Assembly: GCA_015065205.1 (NCBI GenBank)
Contig: SVQS01000130.1
Coordinates: forward strand, 1-5,404
Length of the DNA stretch: 5,404 nt
Direction of reading: 5' to 3'
Origin: Oscillospiraceae bacterium
GTDB lineage: Bacteria > Bacillota > Clostridia > Oscillospirales > CAG-272
Under the pieces are notes generated by a model. The model searched no databases and was not told the DNA's origin. It saw only the letters and a list, made by a program, of their open reading frames with translations. Position numbers and translations under genes: made by a program. Shown in pieces: positions 1-5,404 of this stretch (positions within the stretch are counted from its first letter, which is position 1; the number at the start of each line of letters is the position of its first letter).

Positions 1-1140
1 GAAATCGGTACATTTTTAGAGACAAAGGACTTTTGCGCCATCAATGTGACCATTCCCTACAAAACCACAGTCATCCCATATCTTTCGCATATCAGCAAAA
101 GAGCAAAGGAGATTGGAGCGGTCAATACCGTTGTCAATCGAAGGGGAGAGCTGTGGGGATATAACACCGATTTTTACGGTCTGCAGTCGCTCATTGAGCA
201 CGCAGGCATTACACTCCAAAATAAAAAAGTAGCTATTCTTGGTACAGGTGGCACATCCAAAACAGCTCTTGCAGTTGCCAAATTTCTCGACGCAAAAAAG
301 ATTTTGGTCGTCAGCCGCAGAGTGGGGGATGGCGTTATCACTTATGACGAATTAACAAGGTCGCATACCGATGTTGAGGTTCTTATCAACACCACCCCCG
401 TTGGAATGTACCCGAATACCGAAGCCACGCCCGTAGACATTTCTGTATTTTCAAACCTCTCGGGTGTTATTGATGCCATTTATAATCCGCTTCGCACGAA
501 ATTGATTTTGGATGCAAAGAAGCGCGGCATCCCTGCCGAGGGGGGACTTTATATGCTTGTTGCCCAAGCTGTGCGCGCATCCGAGCTTTTCCTTGATACT
601 GTCTATGAAGAGGAAACTACCGAACGCATTTATCTTGAACTCTTAAATAAAATCGAAAACATCGTTCTTTCGGGTATGCCCGGTGCAGGAAAAAGCACTG
701 TCGGCAAGCTTTTGGCAGGGGAGATGGGACGAGCATTTTTTGACCTTGATGAAGAAATTATCCGTGTGACGGGGCGTTCCATTCCCGAAATTTTTGCAAA
801 CGATGGAGAGGCTGCTTTCCGCGACCTCGAAACACGTGTTTTGCGCGATGTTTTGTCCAATCAAAAAAATATCGTTCTCGCCACAGGCGGCGGCGCAATT
901 TTGCGCGATGAAAACATCGACCTTTTGCACCGCAACGGTAAAATCTATTTCATCGACCGTCCGCTTGCAGACCTGCTTCCCACGAAAGACCGCCCGTTGG
1001 CATCCTCTGCCGAGGCAATCCGTCATCGCTTTGAGGAGCGTTATGACCGCTACTGCAAAACCGCAGACTGTCACATCGATGGTGATGGAAGTGTCGATGA
1101 GGTAGTAGAGCGCATCAGAAAGGAGTTTTTACATCTATGA
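1..1140 (+). CDS. aroE-aroK: Bifunctional shikimate dehydrogenase / shikimate kinase (5' partial)
   Basis: The reading frame is open from base 1, so the start lies upstream. The GTG at 46 is not the start, because it sits inside the conserved NVTIPYK motif. By comparison with E. coli AroE about 44 residues are missing. Numbering from the window edge, the dehydrogenase domain (to about residue 213) shows catalytic K21 in NVTIPYK, GAVNT, D57 in NTD, a GTGGTS nucleotide-binding loop (81-86), NTTPVGM (130-136) and Q189 in GLYMLVAQ. It should reduce 3-dehydroshikimate to shikimate with NADPH. The kinase domain (about 218-379) has the P-loop GMPGAGKST (225-233), DLD (248-250), R274 in FRDLE, GGG (296-298), a lid RPL (331-333) and R347. 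It should phosphorylate shikimate with ATP. The frame is unbroken through the linker, with no internal ribosome site, so this is a true fusion of consecutive steps. The 3' end overlaps aroQ by 4 bases. Function is very secure; both activities in one chain are inferred. Confidence 0.95.
   Translation, partial: EIGTFLETKDFCAINVTIPYKTTVIPYLSHISKRAKEIGAVNTVVNRRGELWGYNTDFYGLQSLIEHAGITLQNKKVAILGTGGTSKTALAVAKFLDAKKILVVSRRVGDGVITYDELTRSHTDVEVLINTTPVGMYPNTEATPVDISVFSNLSGVIDAIYNPLRTKLILDAKKRGIPAEGGLYMLVAQAVRASELFLDTVYEEETTERIYLELLNKIENIVLSGMPGAGKSTVGKLLAGEMGRAFFDLDEEIIRVTGRSIPEIFANDGEAAFRDLETRVLRDVLSNQKNIVLATGGGAILRDENIDLLHRNGKIYFIDRPLADLLPTKDRPLASSAEAIRHRFEERYDRYCKTADCHIDGDGSVDEVVERIRKEFLHL
1119..1125 (+). 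promoter_or_regulatory. Ribosome binding site of aroQ
   Basis: AAAGGAG lies inside the last codons of the upstream fusion gene, 11 bases before the aroQ ATG. It supports the ATGA-overlap start at 1137 and possible coupled translation. Confidence 0.75.
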
Positions 1141-1586
1141 AACTCTATATCATCAACGGCCCAAACCTGAATTTTTTGGGCATTCGCGAGCCGAAACACT
1201 ATGGCAACACCACATACGAGGGGCTCCTGAAAATGATTTGTGAACACGCCACAAAGATTGGTGTGGAAGTTGAATGTTATCAATCCAATCACGAGGGGGA
1301 CCTTGTTGATAAAATACAAGAAACATATTACCAAAAGATAGACGGAATTGTCATCAACCCCGGTGCTTATACGCACACAAGCATTGCACTTCTTGATGCC
1401 GTCAAGTCTGTGGGCATTCCAACTGTTGAAGTCCACATTTCCAAGGTAGAGGAAAGAGAAGATTTCCGTCAGGTCAGTTATATTCGTGCCGCCTGCCAAA
1501 AGACCATTACGGGGCAGGGCATTGCGGGTTATCTCTTGGCAATGGATTTTCTCTGTGAACTTCTCTCGGGAGGAGAAAAGAAATGA
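1137..1586 (+). CDS. aroQ: Type II 3-dehydroquinate dehydratase
   Basis: This 149-residue protein has the usual length of the small dodecameric type II dehydroquinases, which dehydrate 3-dehydroquinate to 3-dehydroshikimate in the cytosol. Active-site residues are all visible: N10 in NGPNLN, R17 in GIREP, catalytic Y22 in HYG, the SNHEG segment (50-54), N74 in INPGAYTH, H80, H100 in EVHIS and R111 in EDFRQ. They correspond to N12, R19, Y24, N75, H81, H101 and R112 of the Mycobacterium tuberculosis enzyme. The common HISN segment reads HISK here, a variation outside the catalytic set. The ATG at 1137 overlaps the TGA of the upstream gene (ATGA) and follows a good ribosome site. The stop in turn overlaps the aroA start (ATGA, 1583-1586). 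Its product is the substrate of the dehydrogenase domain encoded just upstream. Confidence 0.97.
   Translation: MKLYIINGPNLNFLGIREPKHYGNTTYEGLLKMICEHATKIGVEVECYQSNHEGDLVDKIQETYYQKIDGIVINPGAYTHTSIALLDAVKSVGIPTVEVHISKVEEREDFRQVSYIRAACQKTITGQGIAGYLLAMDFLCELLSGGEKK
1568..1575 (+). promoter_or_regulatory. Ribosome binding site of aroA
   Basis: GGGAGGAG is a near-ideal Shine-Dalgarno sequence located inside the end of aroQ, 7 bases before the ATG at 1583. It fixes the aroA start at the ATGA overlap. Confidence 0.85.
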
Positions 1587-2794
1587 ACATCCGCTTTTTT
1601 CCATCGGTCGCACGCGGAAGTGTGAGTGCACCGCCCTCAAAGAGTATGGCGCACCGTCTCCTCATTTGTGCTGCCTTAGCACAGGGAGAGAGCCGCATTT
1701 GCGGCATATCCGATTGCGAGGACGTTGCGGCAACGCTTGATTGTTTGCGTGCAATGGGAGCAGACTGCAAAATTGACAATGACACAGTCATTGTCAAAGG
1801 TATCAATTTTGATAAGATTTCCAATTCTGTTTTGCCTTGCCGTGAGAGCGGTAGTACCATGCGATTTTTGTTGCCGCTGTGCTTGCTTTCGGGCAAAGAG
1901 ACGATGCTGATAGGTTCCCCCGCTCTTTTGCGCCGCCCAATGACTGTTTATCAAAATATTTGCCGTGAGCACGGTTTATTCTTTGAGCAAACCGAGAACG
2001 GTATTACCGTTCAGGGGAGGCTGACGGCAACAGAATACACACTCCCCGGTGATGTCAGCAGTCAGTTTATCAGCGGTATGCTGTTCGCACTGACACAAGT
2101 TGCAGGCGAGAGCATTTTGCATATCCTTCCGCCCTTTGAGAGCCGTTCCTACGTGTTGCTCACGCTCCAAGCACTTACCGCCTTTGGAGCAGATGTCGAA
2201 TGGCTCAACGATACCACCCTGCGTATTCGCGGCGGCAAGCCGATGCAGGCACAAACCCTCACCGTTGAGGGGGACTACTCAAACGCCGCATTCCTTTCCG
2301 CATTCAATGTTTTGGGCGGAGAGGTAAACATAACGGGACTCGATCCTGCATCTTTGCAGGGAGACCGTGTTTATATCGAACACTTCGCAAGTCTTGAAAA
2401 AGGCTTTGCTACCATATCCGTGGCCGATTGCCCCGACCTTGCCCCCATTCTGTTTGCCCTTGCGGCAAGGGGGCAGGGAGGACGCTTTACAGATACGCGC
2501 CGTCTTGTTATCAAGGAGAGCAATCGTGCGCAAACGATGGCAACCGAGCTCCGCAAATTCGGTACAACTGTTGATGTGCGTGAGAATGAGGTCATTATCA
2601 CTCCAACAGCTTTTTATGCCCCCACCGAAAATCTCTTGGGGCATAATGATCACCGCATTGTAATGTCACTTGCCGTTCTCGCAACCTTGACGGGTGGTGT
2701 GATCGAAGGAGTGGAAGCCGTCAGCAAGAGCTTTCCCGACTTTTTCGAGCGTATTTCCTCGCTTGGCATCCAAATAGAAGAAATTACCCCATAA
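1583..2794 (+). CDS. aroA: 3-phosphoshikimate 1-carboxyvinyltransferase (EPSP synthase)
   Basis: The enzyme joins phosphoenolpyruvate to shikimate-3-phosphate, giving EPSP and phosphate. At 403 residues it is a little shorter than the 427 of E. coli AroA. Motifs in order are K20, S21 and R25 in PPSKSMAHR, ESGSTMRF (88-95, with R94 matching E. coli R100), DVSSQF with S159, S160 and Q161, PDLAP with D285, KESNR (311-315) with E312, NDHR (355-358) with H357, and SKSFP with K382. These cover the catalytic residues K22, D313, E341, H385 and K411 of E. coli. Two departures are visible: the E. coli P101 position is F95, and the usual KE(S/T)DR reads KESNR. The start overlaps the aroQ stop. The TAA at 2792-2794 also forms part of the purine run before tyrA. 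The gene contains two adjacent perfect inverted repeats, annotated separately. The family call is very secure. Confidence 0.97.
   Translation: MNIRFFPSVARGSVSAPPSKSMAHRLLICAALAQGESRICGISDCEDVAATLDCLRAMGADCKIDNDTVIVKGINFDKISNSVLPCRESGSTMRFLLPLCLLSGKETMLIGSPALLRRPMTVYQNICREHGLFFEQTENGITVQGRLTATEYTLPGDVSSQFISGMLFALTQVAGESILHILPPFESRSYVLLTLQALTAFGADVEWLNDTTLRIRGGKPMQAQTLTVEGDYSNAAFLSAFNVLGGEVNITGLDPASLQGDRVYIEHFASLEKGFATISVADCPDLAPILFALAARGQGGRFTDTRRLVIKESNRAQTMATELRKFGTTVDVRENEVIITPTAFYAPTENLLGHNDHRIVMSLAVLATLTGGVIEGVEAVSKSFPDFFERISSLGIQIEEITP
1773..1797. repeat. Perfect 11-bp inverted repeat inside aroA
   Basis: The left arm TTGACAATGAC (1773-1783) and right arm GTCATTGTCAA (1787-1797) are exact reverse complements around the 3-base loop ACA. 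The element lies wholly in the aroA frame and encodes roughly IDNDTVIVK. No T-run follows, so it does not resemble an intrinsic terminator. Whether it acts as an RNA hairpin, a protein binding site or nothing is unknown. Confidence 0.9.
1801..1814. repeat. Second short palindrome, TATCAA/TTGATA, inside aroA
   Basis: TATCAA (1801-1806) and TTGATA (1809-1814) are perfect reverse complements around two T residues. The element begins 3 bases after the 11-bp inverted repeat. Alone it would be unremarkable; its position next to the longer repeat is the reason to note it. Confidence 0.7.
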
Positions 2795-2799
2795 AAGGA
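2793..2799 (+). promoter_or_regulatory. Ribosome binding site of tyrA
   Basis: AAAAGGA overlaps the last two bases of the aroA stop codon and ends 10 bases before the ATG at 2810. It supports that start for tyrA. Confidence 0.75.
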
Positions 2800-2809
2800 A
2801 CGATTCCAA

Positions 2810-3682
2810 ATGAAACCCTTTGATAAAAACACGAAAATTCTGATTGTTGGCTTAGGTGTTATTGGTGGTAGCTATGCCCGTGCCCTGAGCCGTCAAGGTT
2901 ACCGCGTCCGTTGCATCACGAAAGAGCAAAAGGATATTGACTATGCGCTCTCGCTCGGGATGATTGAGAAGGGGAGCACCGAGGTCACAAAAGAGACGGT
3001 CGAATGGGCTGATCTCGTTGTATTTGCACTTTATCCGCACATCTTTGTTGAGTGGATCAAACAATATCAACACCTGTTTCGCAGAGGCACGCTTATTACC
3101 GACGTAACCGGTGTTAAGAGCCGAATCGTTGACGAGGTGCAAGGTATTCTGCGTCCCGACGTAGAATTTATTGCAGCGCACCCAATGGCGGGACGCGAGA
3201 GCAGTGGCGTAGAGTATAGCGACGACCGCGTATTTGTCGGCGCAAACTACATCATCACTCCCACAGAGCGTAACACACCCGAGGCAATCGAGGTCTGCCA
3301 CAGGCTTGGCGAAATTCTGGGCTTCGCCCGCATTACTCAACTTTCCCCCGAGGAACACGACCGTATGATCGCCTTTCTCTCACAGCTGACACACTGCATT
3401 GCTGTTACACTAATGACCGCAAACGACACTCCCATGTTGGAGCAATACACCGGCGACTCTTTCCGCGACTTGACACGTATTGCCAAGATCAACGACGTGA
3501 TGTGGTCAGAGCTCTTTCTTCTCAATCGCGAAGCACTCCTTGCAGAGATGGACGCATTTGCCGATGAGTTTGACCGTTTTCGCACGATGTTACGAGAAGA
3601 GGATGGGGAAGGTATGCGTGACGTCATGCGCCGTGCCACCGCCCGCCGAATGCTTTTCGATAAGCCAAAAGCAAATCAATAA
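2810..3682 (+). CDS. tyrA: Prephenate dehydrogenase, single-domain form
   Basis: This 290-residue cytosolic enzyme should oxidatively decarboxylate prephenate to 4-hydroxyphenylpyruvate, the tyrosine precursor. The N-terminal Rossmann domain shows GLGVIGGS (14-21). Next come TDVTGVK (97-103), HPMAGRE with H124 (124-130), EEHDRMIAFLSQLTH with H183 and H195 (181-195), and SFRDLTRIA (217-225) with the substrate-binding arginines. The usual SHxxH reads SQLTH, so the first of those two histidines is glutamine. The segment after the second Rossmann strand reads CITKEQ, without the acidic residue typical of NAD-specific enzymes, so cofactor preference is uncertain. There is no fused chorismate mutase and no C-terminal ACT domain such as the longer Bacillus enzyme carries. 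Arogenate dehydrogenase activity cannot be excluded from sequence. The gene starts 15 bases after aroA and is followed by a 48-base gap. Confidence 0.94.
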   Translation: MKPFDKNTKILIVGLGVIGGSYARALSRQGYRVRCITKEQKDIDYALSLGMIEKGSTEVTKETVEWADLVVFALYPHIFVEWIKQYQHLFRRGTLITDVTGVKSRIVDEVQGILRPDVEFIAAHPMAGRESSGVEYSDDRVFVGANYIITPTERNTPEAIEVCHRLGEILGFARITQLSPEEHDRMIAFLSQLTHCIAVTLMTANDTPMLEQYTGDSFRDLTRIAKINDVMWSELFLLNREALLAEMDAFADEFDRFRTMLREEDGEGMRDVMRRATARRMLFDKPKANQ

Positions 3683-3713
3683 TTCAGATTGTTAATCTTA
3701 ACCCCTATATACT

Positions 3714-3720
3714 GAAAGGA
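3714..3720 (+). promoter_or_regulatory. Ribosome binding site of the DAHP synthase gene
   Basis: GAAAGGA lies 10 bases before the ATG at 3731. The second in-frame ATG at 3737 would be 16 bases away, so the first is preferred. The rest of the 48-base gap (3683-3730) holds only a weak 5-bp inverted repeat, AGATT/AATCT at 3686-3698. Confidence 0.75.
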
Positions 3721-3730
3721 ACCTACCGCT

Positions 3731-4762
3731 ATGAATATGGAATTTTACCGCAAGCTCCCCATTCCAAAGGATATCAAAGAGGAGTATCCCGTTTCCGACT
3801 CTTTAAAAGCTGTAAGAGATGCATCCGTTGAGGAGTTGAAGAAGATTTTTGAAGGAAAAAGTAATAAATTCGTTCTTGTTATCGGCCCTTGCTCGGCAGA
3901 CCGTGAGGATGCTGTTTTGGACTATATTTCCCGCCTGCGTACCGTACAGGATAAGGTTGCCGATAAGATCATGATCGTTCCGCGTATCTATACCAACAAG
4001 CCCCGTACCACGGGCGAAGGATACAAAGGAATGTTGCATCAGCCCGACCCCAATGCAGCTCCTGACCTACTCAAGGGAATTATCGCAATCCGTCGCCTGC
4101 ATCTGCGTGCCCTTGCCGAAACAGGCTTTGGCTGTGCCGATGAAATGCTCTATCCCGAAAACCACCGTTATCTCTCTGATCTGCTCACTTACGTAGCAGT
4201 CGGCGCGCGCTCTGTCGAGGATCAACAGCACCGCTTGACCGCCAGCGGATTGGATATTCCTGTTGGTATGAAGAACCCCACCTGCGGTGACCTGACTGTT
4301 ATGATGAACTCTATCAAGGCGGCACAAAGCTCGCACATGTTCCTCTACCGCGGTTGGGAAGTTAAGAGCGCGGGCAATCCTCACGCACACGCGATCCTGC
4401 GTGGATATGTGGATACCAATGGGCATAGCGCACCTAACTATCACTTTGAAGATCTCAACCGTCTTGCTGATATGTATGCAAAGAGCGGTCTTCAAAATCC
4501 TGCAGTTATCGTCGATACCAACCATGCAAACTCAGGCAAGCAATGCCTCGAACAGGTGCGCATCGCCAAGGAAGTATTGCACGCTTGCCGCCATTCAAAT
4601 GACGTCAAAAAGCTTGTCAAAGGCTTGATGATTGAAAGTTATATCGAAGATGGCGCACAGAAGATCGGTCCCGACGAGATTTACGGTAAGTCCATCACCG
4701 ACCCCTGCCTTGGTTGGGAAAAGACCGAGCGCCTTATCTACGATATCGCAGACGTACTTTAA
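3731..4762 (+). CDS. aroF: 3-deoxy-7-phosphoheptulonate (DAHP) synthase, type I AroF/G/H-like
   Basis: This 343-residue enzyme condenses phosphoenolpyruvate with erythrose-4-phosphate, the first committed step of the pathway. It aligns along its length with E. coli AroG (350 residues). The four metal ligands are present: C54 in IGPCSA, H265 in DTNHANSGK, E302 in MIESYI and D324 in SITDPCLGWE. Substrate residues are also visible: R85, K90 and R92 in RIYTNKPRTT, R160 in VGAR, K181 in GMKN and R224 in ILRG. The N-terminal arm is about 8 residues shorter than AroG's and lacks its D6-D7. The loop between HMFL and ILRG is 5 residues shorter. Residues at the known AroG feedback positions differ, so regulation by phenylalanine cannot be assumed. 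No chorismate mutase or ACT domain is fused. The symbol is one of several used for this family (aroF, aroG, aroH). Confidence 0.95.
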   Translation: MNMEFYRKLPIPKDIKEEYPVSDSLKAVRDASVEELKKIFEGKSNKFVLVIGPCSADREDAVLDYISRLRTVQDKVADKIMIVPRIYTNKPRTTGEGYKGMLHQPDPNAAPDLLKGIIAIRRLHLRALAETGFGCADEMLYPENHRYLSDLLTYVAVGARSVEDQQHRLTASGLDIPVGMKNPTCGDLTVMMNSIKAAQSSHMFLYRGWEVKSAGNPHAHAILRGYVDTNGHSAPNYHFEDLNRLADMYAKSGLQNPAVIVDTNHANSGKQCLEQVRIAKEVLHACRHSNDVKKLVKGLMIESYIEDGAQKIGPDEIYGKSITDPCLGWEKTERLIYDIADVL

Positions 4763-4774
4763 AAAATCTCAAAT

Positions 4775-4781
4775 GGAAGGA
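4775..4781 (+). promoter_or_regulatory. Ribosome binding site of metY
   Basis: GGAAGGA lies 7 bases before the ATG at 4789, within the 26-base gap after the DAHP synthase stop. The gap holds no terminator, T-box or SAM-riboswitch-like structure and is too short to contain one. Confidence 0.8.
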
Positions 4782-4788
4782 AACTATT

Positions 4789-5404
4789 ATGAGTAACTAT
4801 AAAATCGAAACAAAATGCGTACAAGGCGGCTATACACCGGGGAATGGCGAGCCTCGTCAAATTCCGATCGTGCAAAGCACAACGTTCCACTATGACACAA
4901 GCGAGGATATGGCAAAGCTGTTTGACCTGGAAGCATCCGGATACTTCTACTCCCGTCTGCAAAATCCAACCTGCGACACCGTTGCGGCAAAGATTTGCGA
5001 GCTTGAGGGGGGAAGTGCCGCAATGCTGACCTCGTCCGGTCAGGCTGCCAACTTCTACGCCGTATTCAATATTGCCACCTGCGGGGATCACGTCGTATCA
5101 GCTTCCACTATCTACGGTGGTACTTTTAACCTTTTCTCGGTTACAATGAAAAAGATGGGCATTGATTTCACCTTTGTTTCTCCCGATTGCACCGAGGAAG
5201 AGCTTGCTGCGGCTTTCCGTCCCAACACCAAAGCCGTGTTTGGTGAGACCATCGCAAACCCCGCACTTACCGTTCTTGATATCGAAAAATTTGCCAAAGC
5301 AGCGCACGCACACGGCGTACCGCTTATCATCGATAATACCTTTGCAACTCCCGTTAACTGCCGTCCCTTTGAGTGGGGCGCTGACATCGTTACGCACTCC
5401 ACTA
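4789..5404 (+). CDS. metY: O-acetylhomoserine sulfhydrylase-like PLP enzyme (3' partial)
   Basis: The first 205 residues are present; the family is about 425 long. It belongs to the Cys/Met-metabolism group of fold type I PLP enzymes. MetY members make homocysteine from O-acetylhomoserine and sulfide. Visible features are Y54 and R56 in FYSRLQNPT (PLP phosphate contacts from the neighbouring subunit), SSGQAA (82-87), Y109 in IYGGTFNLF (stacks on PLP), ETIANPALTVLDI, D182 in IIDNTFATP (pairs with the pyridine nitrogen) and GADIVTHST at the edge. The last base of the window is an A where the family's PLP-binding lysine codon is expected (S-x-T-K). The FDLEASGYFYSR stretch and DNTFATPVNCRP favour MetY over cystathionine gamma-synthase or methionine gamma-lyase, but the C-terminal half needed for full discrimination is outside the window. 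It lies 26 bases after the DAHP synthase gene and is probably cotranscribed with it. Confidence 0.9.
   Translation, partial: MSNYKIETKCVQGGYTPGNGEPRQIPIVQSTTFHYDTSEDMAKLFDLEASGYFYSRLQNPTCDTVAAKICELEGGSAAMLTSSGQAANFYAVFNIATCGDHVVSASTIYGGTFNLFSVTMKKMGIDFTFVSPDCTEEELAAAFRPNTKAVFGETIANPALTVLDIEKFAKAAHAHGVPLIIDNTFATPVNCRPFEWGADIVTHST

Noticed and set aside
46..48. GTG at 46 as the start of a short first gene.
   Set aside because: It encodes the V of the NVTIPYK motif, and the frame is open to base 1 with E-I-G-T-F-L preceding. The gene begins upstream.
643..1074. Long open frame on the - strand opposite the kinase domain (143 codons), and similar antisense frames at 1071-1640, 2852-3358 and 4067-4525.
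   Set aside because: They lie opposite genes with intact catalytic motifs, show no recognisable family features and have no convincing ribosome sites. They are shadows of the coding strand.
1159..1181. GCCCAAA/TTTGGGC 7-bp inverted repeat just after the aroQ start.
   Set aside because: The 9-base loop and its place over the invariant NGPNLNFLG codons make coding constraint the simpler explanation.
1773..1801. TTGACA at both ends of the aroA inverted repeat, read as outward -35 promoter boxes.
   Set aside because: No acceptable -10 box lies 16-18 bases downstream on either strand: the + strand reads near AAAGGT and the - strand AATTTT. The position is inside a conserved gene.
3686..3698. Inverted repeat AGATT-GTT-AATCT between tyrA and the DAHP synthase gene, considered as operator or terminator.
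   Set aside because: The stem is only 5 AT-rich base pairs with no T-run. It is too weak to call either.
3683..3730. Possible promoter in the gap before the DAHP synthase gene, with TATACT at 3708-3713 as a -10 box.
   Set aside because: Transcription would begin at about 3720, which would leave out the ribosome binding site at 3714-3720. The best -35 candidate (TTCAGA at 3683) is weak with a 19-base spacer.

Overview
This window is a compact, all-forward stretch of primary metabolism: most of the shikimate (aromatic amino acid) pathway, then the start of a sulfur amino acid gene. Six genes lie head to tail on the + strand. The first is cut at the left edge and the last at the right edge. No gene on the - strand, no RNA gene, no mobile element and no CRISPR array could be supported. 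About 98% of the window is coding, and no gap exceeds 48 bases.

The organism is most likely a bacterium of the Firmicutes, probably Clostridia. The reasons are strong purine-rich ribosome binding sites before every visible start, base composition near half G+C by eye, and protein motifs I associate with clostridial versions: GTGGTSKT in shikimate dehydrogenase, HISKVEEREDFRQ in type II dehydroquinase and ESGSTMRF in EPSP synthase. This is inference from motifs; no database search was possible.

Layout: 1-1140, a shikimate dehydrogenase fused to a shikimate kinase (5' partial); 1137-1586, type II 3-dehydroquinate dehydratase (aroQ); 1583-2794, EPSP synthase (aroA); 2810-3682, prephenate dehydrogenase (tyrA); 3731-4762, type I DAHP synthase of the AroF/G/H kind; 4789-5404, the first 205 residues of an O-acetylhomoserine sulfhydrylase-like PLP enzyme (metY). 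The first three genes overlap by ATGA start/stop junctions. The others are separated by 15, 48 and 26 bases, with no recognisable terminator, so one operon is likely.

Together the first three genes encode four consecutive steps: dehydroquinate to dehydroshikimate (AroQ), to shikimate and then shikimate-3-phosphate (the fusion), to EPSP (AroA). The DAHP synthase supplies the entry step and TyrA makes the tyrosine precursor. Dehydroquinate synthase, chorismate synthase, chorismate mutase and prephenate dehydratase are not in the window.

I do not see a novel biological system here. The points worth a second look are the dehydrogenase-kinase fusion, a perfect 11-bp inverted repeat immediately followed by a second palindrome inside aroA, a DAHP synthase whose residues at the known AroG feedback sites are nearly all different, and metY placed at the end of an aromatic operon.
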